The translations under genes were made by a program, and so were the position numbers. A DNA stretch of 64,000 bases, taken from Acidovorax radicis (GTDB lineage: Bacteria > Pseudomonadota > Gammaproteobacteria > Burkholderiales > Burkholderiaceae_C). The stretch covers positions 4,092,001 to 4,156,000 of the forward strand of contig NZ_CP075184.1 of assembly GCF_020510705.1 (NCBI RefSeq). The letters run 5' to 3'. The notes under the pieces are model-generated. The model worked only from the letters and a program-made list of their open reading frames with translations, searched no databases and was not told where the DNA came from. Of the stretch, positions 1 through 8,480 are shown piece after piece (position 1 is the stretch's first letter; the number at the start of each line of letters is the position of its first letter).

Positions 1-341
1 CATGGCGTGGTTTTCAAGGTGTGGGCGTTGCGGGCGGGGTCTGCCTTGTCGGTGCCAAATTCGTAAAAATTGTTGTATGTGCTCGCGTCTTTGTAGTCCG
101 TGAGTTTCTCCATGGACAGCGCCCCTGGCACCGTGGACTTCACGCCCGCCAAGGCGGAGAGCTTGCCAGGGCGCGGCACCTGGGCCAGCGCTTCACGCCC
201 CGCCCAAGAGGCCAGCGCGGCGCCAGCAGCGCCGCCCGCCATGGCCCGAAGTATCTGGCGGCGGTCTTCATACACCGACCGGGGGGTGATTTCGGAGGAG
301 CGTGGGTGGCCTGCACCCAGTTGGCGGGATGGAATCAGCAT
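1..341 (-). CDS. msrP: MsrP (YedY) molybdoenzyme, protein-methionine-sulfoxide reductase catalytic subunit, N-terminal part only
   Basis: The first 113 codons are present; the gene runs off the left edge. The product starts MLIPSRQ, has the family's early [14 protein letters not shown] segment (about residues 16-29), and then a hydrophobic stretch ending in AQVPRPGK, which together resemble a Tat signal (twin Arg at DRRQILR). Further on it has [18 protein letters not shown], typical of the family just before the molybdopterin domain. In the known family this periplasmic enzyme reduces oxidised methionines in envelope proteins with electrons from the heme membrane protein MsrQ, which would lie beyond the edge if linked. 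It is on the same strand as ccsB, 127 bp downstream of it. The Tat motif is slightly unusual, with Ile where Phe is commoner. Confidence 0.9.
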   Translation of the reverse strand, partial: MLIPSRQLGAGHPRSSEITPRSVYEDRRQILRAMAGGAAGAALASWAGREALAQVPRPGKLSALAGVKSTVPGALSMEKLTDYKDASTYNNFYEFGTDKADPARNAHTLKTTP

Positions 342-468
342 ACAAGGTCTCCGGTCGTTCTCGCGATGTGACAGCTGCTCGGTAGAGCGCAATAACTGTC
401 AATTCGTTCCACGAACCCAGCAGGTTACACCGAAGACGCAATAGTTGCAGGCCGCGTCCTTGGCGTCC

Positions 469-1809
469 CTACAGCGTGCCGTAGCTGTGCAAGCCGCTCA
501 GGAACATGTTCACCCCCAGAAACGCGAAGGTGGTGACAGCCAACCCGCCCAGCGCCCACCATGCCGACATGGTCCCACGAAGCCCCTTCATCAGGCGCAT
601 GTGCAGCCACGCGGCATAGTTCAACCACACGATAAGTGCCCAGGTTTCCTTCGGGTCCCAGCTCCAGTATCCGCCCCAGGCTTCGGCCGCCCACAGCGCG
701 CCCAACACCGTGGCGATGGTGAAAAACGCAAAACCCACGGCGATGGATTTGTACATCACATCGTCCAGCACCTCCAACGCCGGCAGCTGCGCGGCGATGC
801 GCTTGCGCCCCAGCAGGATGCTGGCGACGATGAACGCAGAAATGCCGAAATAAATCATCCAGTAGCTGCCGCCGTTTTCGGTGGCTCCCGGGCGGAAGAC
901 AATGGGCTCGAAGCACAGCACGATCCCCAGCAGCCACAGCGGCGCCAGCTTGTACCAACGGCTTTCAGTGGCCTGCTGCTTGATGAGGTACGCAAAGGCC
1001 ACCATGGCCGACAACGCAAAGGTGCCGTACCCGATGAAATTGGCTGGCACGTGCAGCTTCATCCACCAGCTTTTGAGCGCGGGCACCAGTGGCTGGATCT
1101 CATGTGCTTCGCGCACCACGGTGTACCACAGCAAAAACCCGACCGCTGCACTCACCACCAGCATCACAAAACCACCGAGGGCGCGGGTGTCGTACTGCTC
1201 TTCGTAGTACAGGTAAAAAGCGGCCGTCATCCAGCAAAAAAGCACGAACACTTCGTAGAGATTGCTCACCGGGATATGGCCAACGTCCGCGCCGATAAGG
1301 TAGCTTTCATACCAGCGGACCATCGTTCCGATCAGCGCCATGGCCACGGCCAGCCACGCGATGCGCGAGCCGAGCATGCTCATGGTTTTGCCCTCGCCCC
1401 GCGAGAACATGCCAACCCAGTAAAACGCGGTACTGATGAAAAACAGCATGCTCATCCACAAAATGGCAGACTGGCTGGACAAAAAGTACTTGAGTCCAAA
1501 CACCGTTTCGGCGCGCACCAAATTGCCAACACCATCCTGCTGGTACAAGCCGATCGCCATCAGCGCCACGGCCGCCACCACAAGCATCAGAACCCGCAAG
1601 GGGCGCCAGAACCATCCCAACCAGACAGTGAACGGAATAGCCCCCAGCAAAATGCCCTTTTCATAGACATCCATGTAGCTGCCATAGCGCTGCAGTGCAT
1701 ACAGCGCCCCCACCGCCACGATGGCGGCAAACAACCAGTCAAACCAGTTGCGGCGAGAGAAAAACCCCTCGTTCAGGGTAATAGTCGTAGTGGTTGTGGC
1801 GGTGTTCAT
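469..1809 (-). CDS. ccsB: Cytochrome c biogenesis protein CcsB/ResC (CcsA family heme handling protein)
   Basis: A polytopic membrane protein of about 446 residues starting MNTATTTTTITLNEGFF. The C-terminal half carries the tryptophan-rich WGGYWSWDPKETW heme-handling (WWD) segment, followed by a conserved His in AWLHMRLMKG; this is the hallmark of the CcsA/CcsB/ResC family. With ResB it forms the System II cytochrome c synthase, which moves heme across the membrane and attaches it to CxxCH apocytochromes in the periplasm. The start at 1809 is chosen because it overlaps the resB stop as ATGA, which implies translational coupling; an upstream in-frame Met would lie inside resB. The neighbouring cytochrome c4 gene is a plausible client. 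Confidence 0.95.
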   Translation of the reverse strand: MNTATTTTTITLNEGFFSRRNWFDWLFAAIVAVGALYALQRYGSYMDVYEKGILLGAIPFTVWLGWFWRPLRVLMLVVAAVALMAIGLYQQDGVGNLVRAETVFGLKYFLSSQSAILWMSMLFFISTAFYWVGMFSRGEGKTMSMLGSRIAWLAVAMALIGTMVRWYESYLIGADVGHIPVSNLYEVFVLFCWMTAAFYLYYEEQYDTRALGGFVMLVVSAAVGFLLWYTVVREAHEIQPLVPALKSWWMKLHVPANFIGYGTFALSAMVAFAYLIKQQATESRWYKLAPLWLLGIVLCFEPIVFRPGATENGGSYWMIYFGISAFIVASILLGRKRIAAQLPALEVLDDVMYKSIAVGFAFFTIATVLGALWAAEAWGGYWSWDPKETWALIVWLNYAAWLHMRLMKGLRGTMSAWWALGGLAVTTFAFLGVNMFLSGLHSYGTL

Positions 1810-3959
1810 GCGGAGCCTTCGCGGGGCGAAGCCCCGATCAGTTTTTGTGCGAGCTTTACAAACTCTTGATCGCCATCCATCGTTTTGCGATTGGTCGACA
1901 AGGCCATGGTGGCGTGGGTCTGGCCATCTTTCGGAGCCACCCACACCCATATGCGCCGCTCGCGCACATAAAGCATGGCAAAAACGCCCAAAATCAGCAA
2001 GGCGCAGCCCAAATAGACAATGTTCTTGCCAGGGGCTCGCGCCACCTGGAACACACTGGCCTGAACCTGCGTGAAGTCCTTGAGTTCAAAAGCCAGCGGC
2101 GCCGGGTAGATTTGCGCATCGCTGAGCGAGAGCACGGACTGCGTCATGAAACTCTGCGTCTGTGCGCTCTGCGCCAACGGCGGCAGCCCTGCGCGCTGGC
2201 GGGAGAGTTGCGCCACCTCAAACAACGCACCGTTGAGGATGCGGACCAACACCTCGCCAGCGCGTGCGCGCTCGGCCTCGGGCACGTTGGCCTCCATGAA
2301 ATCGGACACCGCCTGCAGCCCGCCCGTGGGCTTGCCATCGACCAGGCCATGGCCCGCAAACAGTGCCAATGCACGCGACGCGGATTGCTGCAATTGCACA
2401 GCCAGCTCGGTACGCGATGTGTCGATGGCCTGCGCTACATAGCGGCGCACCGCTTCGTCACGCGCCTCCGGGTCGGCCAGCGCAGCTTTCATGCGCATGA
2501 AACCGTCCATGCTGCCCTTGTCGTCGGCGGGCACCCGCAAGTAGCGAAAGGGTTCGGCGGGCGACTCACGCACTCCCAGCAAAAACACGGGCACGCCGTC
2601 CCCCGTGTCGACGGGCAACATGTAGTTGTGAAACTCCCGCGCCTGGCCTGCCTGATCGCGCAGCTTGTAGCTCACGCTCGGGCCCACATTGCGCAGCTCC
2701 TTTTTGGTGGTTGTCTTGTTGGCCGCGCCCAGGCGCGATTCCACCGAGTCGCGCAAGTCCACCTTGCGGACATCCACCCCACCGGCTGCAGGGCCGGTGT
2801 CACCAAAATTCTCGACGTTGATGGTGCGCAATGCGGTGAACTCCAGCGTCAGGGTTTCACTGCCCGGTCCACCGCCTTTGTTGGTGAGCTGCGTGGAGTT
2901 GCCCACCACACCTTCCACATCAAAACCCTTCGCACCGGGCACCATGGGGATGGCATGCAACTTCAGCTGCGAGCCACCGTCATCGAAGCTCGACTGGTAG
3001 ATCTCGACGCCCTTGTAGCTCGCGGGGTGGTTCACCTCCACGCGCGCCGGCATTTTTTCGCCCGTGACCTTGTCGTGGATGATGATCTCGCTGGCGAACA
3101 GCTTGGGCATGCCGGTGGAGTAGTACTCCACGATGAATTTCTTGAGCTCGATGGCAAAGGGCAAATCCTGCAGCAACACGCCATCGGACTGGCTCAGAAT
3201 GGCCGTGCTCGACTGGGTGCCTTCGGCCACCAGCAGGTTGCCACGGAAGGTGGGGTTGCGCTCAGACAAGCGGTGTTCGGGTTTCACATCGGCAATCAGG
3301 CCACCGCCCTGATAGGGCGTCTTGCCGCCGAGCAGCATCTGGGCGCGCACGATGAGGTCACCATCGAGCAGACCGCCGAGACAGACCAACACGATGGCGC
3401 TGTGCGCTGCGATGTATCCGATCTTGTTGGCCGCGCCGGCCTTGGCCGCCACCATCCAGCCCGATCCAGGGCCCGCAGCGGTGTCACGCTGCTGCAGGCG
3501 CACTTTCCAGCCACCCCCCACCAGTAGCGCACCGATGCGCCGCGCCTCGGTCTCGGCGGACTCCGGCAGATTGGCCTGCGCCTTGTGATGAAAGGCCCTC
3601 AGGCTCTGTTCGCGGATGTTTTCCTTGTACGACTTGAGATCGACCAGGATTTTGGGCGTGTTGCGGGCGATGCACAGCGAGGTGCTGGTCACCAAAAAAG
3701 CCAGGATAAGCAGGAACCACCACGCGCTATATACCGCGTTGAGGTGGATGGCGCCAAAAACCTCGGCCCAAAATGGCCCGAACTGGTTGACGTAGTTGAC
3801 CGCCGGTTCGTGTTGCTTGAGCACTGTGCCGATCACCGAGGCGATGCAGATCACCGTCAGCAGTGAAATGGCGAATCGCATCGAAGACAGCAATTCAACC
3901 GTGGCGCGCACGGGCTGCGAGCCAGACTGGATGCGAAGGCCCTGGGTGTTGTCGGACAT
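1806..3959 (-). CDS. resB: Cytochrome c biogenesis protein ResB
   Basis: A large membrane protein of about 717 residues. It starts MSDNTQGLRIQSGSQPVRATVELLSSMRFAISLLTVICIASVIGT, the usual ResB N-terminus with SMRFAI leading into the first transmembrane segment, followed by the conserved NYVNQFGPFWAEVF loop. A long periplasmic domain follows, with PEHRLSERNPTF and VNHPASYKGVEIYQSSFDDGGS, and a final transmembrane helix (IVYLGCALLILGVFAMLYV). ResB partners CcsB/ResC in System II heme delivery. The start at 3959 is preferred over an upstream in-frame Met at 4088, because the longer version would read through the hairpin terminator at 3986-4027. The gene end overlaps ccsB by 4 nt. Confidence 0.95.
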   Translation of the reverse strand: MSDNTQGLRIQSGSQPVRATVELLSSMRFAISLLTVICIASVIGTVLKQHEPAVNYVNQFGPFWAEVFGAIHLNAVYSAWWFLLILAFLVTSTSLCIARNTPKILVDLKSYKENIREQSLRAFHHKAQANLPESAETEARRIGALLVGGGWKVRLQQRDTAAGPGSGWMVAAKAGAANKIGYIAAHSAIVLVCLGGLLDGDLIVRAQMLLGGKTPYQGGGLIADVKPEHRLSERNPTFRGNLLVAEGTQSSTAILSQSDGVLLQDLPFAIELKKFIVEYYSTGMPKLFASEIIIHDKVTGEKMPARVEVNHPASYKGVEIYQSSFDDGGSQLKLHAIPMVPGAKGFDVEGVVGNSTQLTNKGGGPGSETLTLEFTALRTINVENFGDTGPAAGGVDVRKVDLRDSVESRLGAANKTTTKKELRNVGPSVSYKLRDQAGQAREFHNYMLPVDTGDGVPVFLLGVRESPAEPFRYLRVPADDKGSMDGFMRMKAALADPEARDEAVRRYVAQAIDTSRTELAVQLQQSASRALALFAGHGLVDGKPTGGLQAVSDFMEANVPEAERARAGEVLVRILNGALFEVAQLSRQRAGLPPLAQSAQTQSFMTQSVLSLSDAQIYPAPLAFELKDFTQVQASVFQVARAPGKNIVYLGCALLILGVFAMLYVRERRIWVWVAPKDGQTHATMALSTNRKTMDGDQEFVKLAQKLIGASPREGSA

Positions 3960-3985
3960 GAGGAAAAAGGTGGTGGGCGCGAAAG

Positions 3986-4027
3986 AAAAAGGGCGGGACC
4001 ATCTGTACGATGGACCCGCCCTTTTTT
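3986..4027. terminator. Rho-independent terminator, probably bidirectional, downstream of the cytochrome c4 gene
   Basis: An inverted repeat GGGCGGGACCAT / ATGGACCCGCCC with one internal mismatch and a 7 nt loop, flanked by an A tract on the left and a T tract on the right. It sits between the c4 stop codon (4092) and the resB start (3959), so it separates the two minus-strand transcription units. Confidence 0.85.
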
Positions 4028-4091
4028 GGGGATTGTTATTGGCGGTTGGTTCCGTACCACCCGGACAACCGGGTGACGGGTTTGACAAAGA

Positions 4092-4721
4092 TCAACGAAG
4101 CCCGGCGATGTAATCGGCGACGGCCTTGATTTCCTTGTCGTTGAGCTTGGCGGCCACCTGGGTCATCTGGATGCTGTTGGCGCGTGTGCCGTCGCGGAAG
4201 GTGTTGAGCTGCGCCACGGTGTAGTCGGCGTGCTGGCCCGACAGACGCGGGTATTGCGCCGGAATGCCAGCGCCGTTGGGGCTGTGGCAACCTGCGCAGG
4301 CTGCGATCTGGCGATCGGCAATGCCACCGCGATAGATGCGCTCACCCATGGCCACCAGATCCTTGTCCTTGGCAAACCCGGCCTTGGCAGGCTTGGAGGT
4401 CAGCCAATACGCCACATTGCGCATGTCGTCATCCGACAAGGCACTGGCGAACCCCTTCATGATGGCGTTGTTGCGCTTGCCGGATTTGAACTCCTGCAAC
4501 TGCTTGACGAGGTACTCGGGATGCTGCTGCGCCAGCTTGGGGTTGGCAGCGATGGATGAATTGCCGTCTGCGTTGTGGCAGGCCGCACACACCGCAGTGA
4601 AGGTGGCCTCGCCTTTGACGAGGTCCGGCTTGGCCGCTTTGGGGGCATCGCCCGCCGCAAAGGCCGAGAAAACAGGTGCTGCCAGAGCGGCAGCCGTCAG
4701 CAAATAGGCGAGCAACTTCAT
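4092..4721 (-). CDS. Diheme cytochrome c4, periplasmic electron carrier
   Basis: The 209-residue product has a signal peptide (MKLLAYLLTAAALAAPVFSAFA, cleavage about residue 22) and two class I cytochrome c domains. The heme-binding motifs are CAACH (C45, C48, H49) and CAGCH (C142, C145, H146). Candidate distal Met ligands lie in NAIMKGFA (M89) and SIQMTQVA in the second half. This two-domain layout and length are those of cytochrome c4, which passes electrons to terminal oxidases, commonly of the cbb3 type. The gene lies just upstream of resB/ccsB, whose products attach heme to such proteins, but a terminator separates them. It is divergent from engB with about 70 bp between the starts. Confidence 0.92.
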   Translation of the reverse strand: MKLLAYLLTAAALAAPVFSAFAAGDAPKAAKPDLVKGEATFTAVCAACHNADGNSSIAANPKLAQQHPEYLVKQLQEFKSGKRNNAIMKGFASALSDDDMRNVAYWLTSKPAKAGFAKDKDLVAMGERIYRGGIADRQIAACAGCHSPNGAGIPAQYPRLSGQHADYTVAQLNTFRDGTRANSIQMTQVAAKLNDKEIKAVADYIAGLR

Positions 4722-4793
4722 ATCGAGGGTGTGTATTTATGTCCGCAAAACCTCGCGATTCTACAATGAGGCTCCATCGCATCCCAATTTCTC

Positions 4794-5561
4794 ATGACGA
4801 CCTCCACTATCGCGCCAGTTGCTGGCTCCCTTCCGCCCGCACCCGACGCCAAGATCGCCATGGGCTGGATGCACACCGCAAAGTTCCTGACCACGGCCGC
4901 ACAGCTGCACCACCTGCCGCCCATCGACGTGCCCGAAATCGCCTTTGTGGGCCGCTCCAACGCGGGTAAATCCACGTGCATCAACACGCTCACACAGCAA
5001 AAACAGCTGGCGTTTGCGTCCAAGAAACCCGGGCGCACCCAGCACATCAATTTGTTCTCGCTGGGCAAGCAGGGCGTGACGGACGCCGTGCTGGCCGACC
5101 TGCCCGGGTATGGCTATGCGGCGGTATCACGCTCGGACAAAGTACGCTGGCAGCAGGTGATGGTGAACTACCTGGTCAGCCGCCCCGGCCTCACCGGCAT
5201 CGTGCTGCTGTGTGACCCCCGCCTGGGTCTGACCGAGCTGGACGAAGCCCTGCTCGAGGTGGTGCGCCCGCGCGTCGAGGAAGGCCTCAAATTCCTCATC
5301 GTGCTGACCAAGGCCGACAAGCTCACGCGTGCTGAACAGGCCAAGATCCTGTCGATTACGCGACTGCACGCGGGCGGCGGCGAGGTGAAGATGTTCTCGG
5401 CCCTCAAGAAGCAAGGCGTGGACGAAGTGGCACAACTGCTCTGGCAATGGGCGCACCCGGTGCTGCCTGCGGCTGACACGACGCCAGACACAGGCACCAC
5501 AGGCACAGCCGCCACCGATGCCCCCACATCGGCTGACTCCGAGGATATTCAACAAAACTAG
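4794..5561 (+). CDS. engB: Ribosome biogenesis GTP-binding protein EngB (YihA/YsxC)
   Basis: The 255-residue product has the GTPase motifs in order: P-loop GRSNAGKST (residues 53-61), the TQHIN/KPGRTQ switch I region, DLPGYGYA (G3), and TKADKL (G4). GRSNAGKS with DLPGYGYA is diagnostic of EngB, which helps assemble the large ribosomal subunit. A Thr/Ala/Asp-rich tail follows the GTPase domain. The start is uncertain: ATG 4794 has no clear Shine-Dalgarno sequence, and ATG 4860 (MGWMHTAKF) would give the more usual family length. A TACAAT element at 4761-4766 could be a -10 box, which would place transcription start about 20 nt upstream of ATG 4794. Confidence 0.95.
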   Translation: MTTSTIAPVAGSLPPAPDAKIAMGWMHTAKFLTTAAQLHHLPPIDVPEIAFVGRSNAGKSTCINTLTQQKQLAFASKKPGRTQHINLFSLGKQGVTDAVLADLPGYGYAAVSRSDKVRWQQVMVNYLVSRPGLTGIVLLCDPRLGLTELDEALLEVVRPRVEEGLKFLIVLTKADKLTRAEQAKILSITRLHAGGGEVKMFSALKKQGVDEVAQLLWQWAHPVLPAADTTPDTGTTGTAATDAPTSADSEDIQQN

Positions 5562-5565
5562 GCCC

Positions 5566-5600
5566 TAGCGCTTATCCATCAAGCGCTACCAGCTATTAAA
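5566..5600 (+). repeat. Dispersed hairpin repeat, copy 1
   Basis: Stem AGCGCTT / AAGCGCT with a 7 nt loop, followed by the conserved tail ACCAGCTATTAAA. It lies between the engB stop and the start of the hydrolase gene. Confidence 0.8.
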
Positions 5601-6517
5601 TGCGTAGCGCCATGATTCAAAACCGCTCTGTCCTCCTTCCCCACGGAACCACCCTGCAATGCCGCGTCAGTGGCGTGGCAGGCCGCCCGGTGCTGCTGTT
5701 TCTGCACGGCTTCCCGGAGGGCGCCTTCATCTGGGACGAGCAGCTGGCGCACTTTTCCCGCCCTGAAAACGGCGGCTACCGCTGCATAGCGCCCTATCTG
5801 CGCGGTTTTGGCCCGTCCAGCAGCCCGGTCGAGGTCGATGCCTACCGCGCCAAATACCTGGTGCAGGACCTGGCGGCGCTGATCGCCCACGAGTGCCCCG
5901 ACGGTGCGCTGGAATGCCTGGTGGCGCACGACTGGGGCGGCGCCGTGGCCTGGAACCTGGCCAACCAGCAGCCGCAGTTGATGAAGCGGCTGGCCATCAT
6001 CAACTCCCCGCATCCCGGCGCCTTTTTGCGCGAGCTGCAGCACAACCCAGCCCAGCAGGCGGGCAGCCAGTACATGCACTTTTTGTGCAGGCCCGATGCC
6101 GAGGCACTGCTGGCCGAAGACGACTTCCGCCGCCTGTTCGCTTTCTTCAACGCGCCCGATGGCAGCGCCCCGGCGTGGCTGACCGACAGCGTACGCGCCC
6201 AGTACCGCGCCCTTTGGCAGCAGGGCCTGACCGGCGCCTGCAACTACTACCGCGCCAGCCCGCTGCGCCCACCGCGCGATGGCGATCCTGCGGCCCAAGC
6301 CATCACCCTGCCAGAATCCATGCTGGCAGTGACGGTGCCCACGCTGGTGCTGTGGGGCATGGACGACCCGGCCCTGCTGCCCGGCCTGCTCGACGGCCTG
6401 CCGGGATGGGTGCCGCAGCTGCAGTTGCGGCAGGTGGAGAAGGCCTCGCACTGGATCGTGCACGAGCACCCCGAACGTGTGGCGCTGGACCTGCAGCGCT
6501 TTTTGCAATCAAAATAA
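5600..6517 (+). CDS. Alpha/beta hydrolase, epoxide-hydrolase-like
   Basis: A 305-residue alpha/beta-hydrolase fold enzyme. Visible motifs are HGFPEGAFIWDEQL (oxyanion-hole loop, HG-x-P as in epoxide hydrolases), RGFGPSS, and the nucleophile elbow HDWGGAVAW, where Asp is the expected nucleophile. A late His in KASHWIVHEHP would complete the triad. An Asp nucleophile in HDWGG points to the epoxide hydrolase / haloalkane dehalogenase branch rather than esterases; the substrate cannot be told. The start could also be ATG 5612. The gene directly follows a hairpin repeat, and its stop codon merges into a second copy of the repeat. Confidence 0.8.
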   Translation: MRSAMIQNRSVLLPHGTTLQCRVSGVAGRPVLLFLHGFPEGAFIWDEQLAHFSRPENGGYRCIAPYLRGFGPSSSPVEVDAYRAKYLVQDLAALIAHECPDGALECLVAHDWGGAVAWNLANQQPQLMKRLAIINSPHPGAFLRELQHNPAQQAGSQYMHFLCRPDAEALLAEDDFRRLFAFFNAPDGSAPAWLTDSVRAQYRALWQQGLTGACNYYRASPLRPPRDGDPAAQAITLPESMLAVTVPTLVLWGMDDPALLPGLLDGLPGWVPQLQLRQVEKASHWIVHEHPERVALDLQRFLQSK

Positions 6518-6556
6518 TAGCTGTCAGCGCTTTATGGGTAAGCGCTAGAGGCCAAT
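6510..6556 (-). repeat. Dispersed hairpin repeat, copy 2 (inverted)
   Basis: Opposite orientation to copy 1: AATAATAGCTGTC followed by the stem AGCGCTT / AAGCGCT with a 7 nt loop. It begins at the stop codon of the hydrolase gene and could act as its 3' end hairpin. Confidence 0.8.
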
Positions 6557-6630
6557 TTCTCCATATTTTTCTGGCCACACAGCCAGGCAGTGCCCACCAG
6601 CAGACGGCCACCGGTGGAGGCCACCGAGCG

Positions 6631-7497
6631 TCAATACACCGACGCCTCGCCCTGCGGCCTGGTCTTGAAGCGTTTGTGCACCCAGTAATACTGGCCGGGT
6701 GACGCATCGATGTAGCTCTGCAAACGCGCATTCATGAGTGCTGTGTCCGCCTGCACGTCATCCGAGGGGTAGCCGGGCCAGCTGGGCGTGATCTCGGCGC
6801 AGTAGCCGCCAGGCGTAAGGCGCGTGACCATCGCAATGACCTTGGCGCGCCCCAGCCGCGCAAAACGCGACAGCGACGGCACCGTGGCGGCCTGCACGCC
6901 ATAAAACGGCACGAACAGCGAATCATTGCGCCCGAAGTCCATGTCGGGCAGCAGATACAGCAGCCCGCCCTTGCGCAGGTTGGAGATGATGGGCTTGACG
7001 CCGTCGTTGCGGTTGAGCATGCGCACATCGCCAAACCGCTGGCGCCCCTCACGAAACCACGCATCCACGGCCGGGTCGGGGTGGGTGGAAAAAATCGATG
7101 TGAACGGCCGCGATGTATGCAGCGTGAGCGCCGACCCACCGGCATCCATGCCATAAAAATGCGGCGCAAAGATGATGGTGGGTGTGTCGCCTTCGAGCTC
7201 GCCCAGCGCACCCGTGAGCTTCACCCGCTCAAGCACCACCTCACGCGGTGCAAACCACAACCAGCTGCGGTCCAGCCACGATTGGCAAAACACCACAAAA
7301 GTCTCTTGGGCCCACACACGCCGCTGCTTCTCAGGCACATCGGGATAACACAACGCCAGGTTGCGCAACGCCACGCGACGGCGCGGCGCGGCCAGCACAA
7401 AAAGGATGCGGCCAATCGCCCAGCCCATCCCGCGCAGCACGCGCAGCGGCAACAGGGCCAGCACCCGCATGAACCACACCCCCAGGCGGCCCGTCAT
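6631..7497 (-). CDS. Lipid A biosynthesis acyltransferase, LpxL/HtrB family (downstream copy)
   Basis: A 288-residue membrane-anchored acyltransferase with an N-terminal hydrophobic segment (MRVLALLPLRVLRGMGWAIGRILFVLA) and the catalytic H-x4-D motif in FAPHFYGMDAGG. Further family blocks are FSTHPDPAVDAWFREGR, YLLPDMDFGRNDSLFVPFYG and the C-terminal YYWVHKRFKTRP. It is expected to transfer an acyl chain from acyl-ACP to lipid A at the inner membrane. Its ATG overlaps the stop of the upstream acyltransferase (ATGA), so the two form an operon. Two tandem LpxL paralogues are common in betaproteobacteria; which acyl position each one serves is not visible. Confidence 0.88.
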   Translation of the reverse strand: MTGRLGVWFMRVLALLPLRVLRGMGWAIGRILFVLAAPRRRVALRNLALCYPDVPEKQRRVWAQETFVVFCQSWLDRSWLWFAPREVVLERVKLTGALGELEGDTPTIIFAPHFYGMDAGGSALTLHTSRPFTSIFSTHPDPAVDAWFREGRQRFGDVRMLNRNDGVKPIISNLRKGGLLYLLPDMDFGRNDSLFVPFYGVQAATVPSLSRFARLGRAKVIAMVTRLTPGGYCAEITPSWPGYPSDDVQADTALMNARLQSYIDASPGQYYWVHKRFKTRPQGEASVY

Positions 7498-8348
7498 GCC
7501 GAAGCCCCTTCAGCAGGCAGCGCCTCGGCACGCGGCTGCTTATAACGGGCATAGCCCCAGAGGTACTGCTCGGGGCACTGGCGAATAAGGTGTTCCATGG
7601 CTTGATTGATCTGCAAGACGGCAACTTCCAGTTGATCGGACAAAGGCTGCGCCAGCGGTTCGAAATGCGTGACAAACCCCCGCCCCCAGGGCAGGCGCTC
7701 GCAGCGCGCCAGCACGATGGCGGCACCGGTCTGCTGGGCCAGGCGCACCGCCAGGGTCATGGTGTAGGCATCACGGCCAAAAAAAGGGGCCCAATGCCCC
7801 TGCCCAGCAGGCGGCACCTGGTCTGGCAGAAGACCCACGGCTTCGCCACGGCGCAAGGCCTTGATCATTTGCCGCACACCGGCCAAGGTGGTGGGCACCG
7901 CCAGCATGCCGGGCCGATTCCTCGCGGTTTCCATCACCTTGGCCAGCCAAGCCTGGCGAGCAGGCCGGTACAGCACGGTGATCGGGCCGCGTTCTGCGCT
8001 CCAGCGCCGGGCCGCCGCCTGGGCTGACAGCTCGAAACACCCCTGGTGCGGCGTCAGGTAAAGGATGCCGCGCCCCGCTGCGTAGGCCTGCTCCACACAG
8101 GCCTCCCCTTCAATGCGGCAAGGCAGCGGCGCCCCGAGCCACAAACGCGGCAATTCAGCCACCATGCGGCCCGCATGGCCCACAGCGGCGTGCACCGCGC
8201 CCAAGGAGTACCCAGCCCGCGCCAGGTTGGCCATGAACCGGCGCCGGTACGTGGACGATGCAGCAAATGCCACCCAGCCCATAGCCGCCCCTATGACATG
8301 GAGCAACCACAGTGGAAACACGGAAAAGAAACGAAAGACGACTGGCAT
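7494..8348 (-). CDS. Lysophospholipid/lipid A acyltransferase, LpxL/HtrB family (upstream copy)
   Basis: A 284-residue paralogue of the next gene, with an N-terminal membrane segment (PLWLLHVIGAAMGWVAFAA) and the H-x4-E variant of the catalytic motif in LTPHQGCFELSAQ, where the acid is Glu instead of Asp. It also has LLPDQVPPAGQGHWAPFFGRDAYT and the C-terminal LWGYARYKQPRAE. It is the first gene of a two-gene minus-strand operon, divergent from metK with 132 bp between the starts. In the known family it acylates lipid A or a related lipid. The Glu variant occurs in this subfamily and should still be active. Confidence 0.85.
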   Translation of the reverse strand: MPVVFRFFSVFPLWLLHVIGAAMGWVAFAASSTYRRRFMANLARAGYSLGAVHAAVGHAGRMVAELPRLWLGAPLPCRIEGEACVEQAYAAGRGILYLTPHQGCFELSAQAAARRWSAERGPITVLYRPARQAWLAKVMETARNRPGMLAVPTTLAGVRQMIKALRRGEAVGLLPDQVPPAGQGHWAPFFGRDAYTMTLAVRLAQQTGAAIVLARCERLPWGRGFVTHFEPLAQPLSDQLEVAVLQINQAMEHLIRQCPEQYLWGYARYKQPRAEALPAEGASA

Positions 8349-8480
8349 TAAAATAAAGAGGTCGCTGAGTTAAATGAGCAACTTGCAGGGCGACGTTAAA
8401 AAAATCTGCTAAAGCGTTCGCCAAAGCTCCTTCGGGGTGAGGGCAACGCCCCAAATGCCGGAACACAGGAGTTTATTCAA
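8349..8480 (+). promoter_or_regulatory. Divergent lpxL/metK promoter region with a structured metK leader
   Basis: The gap holds several possible RNA hairpins on the metK strand: GTCGC / GCGAC enclosing AGTT / AACT (about 8361-8395), a CC-TTCG-GG tetraloop hairpin (about 8429-8438), and GGGC-AAC-GCCC just before the ribosome binding site AGGAG (8467-8471). I do not recognise any named SAM or SAH riboswitch. The structures could equally be chance in GC-rich DNA. Confidence 0.35.

Noticed and set aside
8400..8480. Possible SAM-II or SAM/SAH riboswitch core upstream of metK (GCTAAAGC..., AAAGCTCC)
   Set aside because: Short matches only. The conserved pseudoknot pairing and spacing of these classes could not be built.
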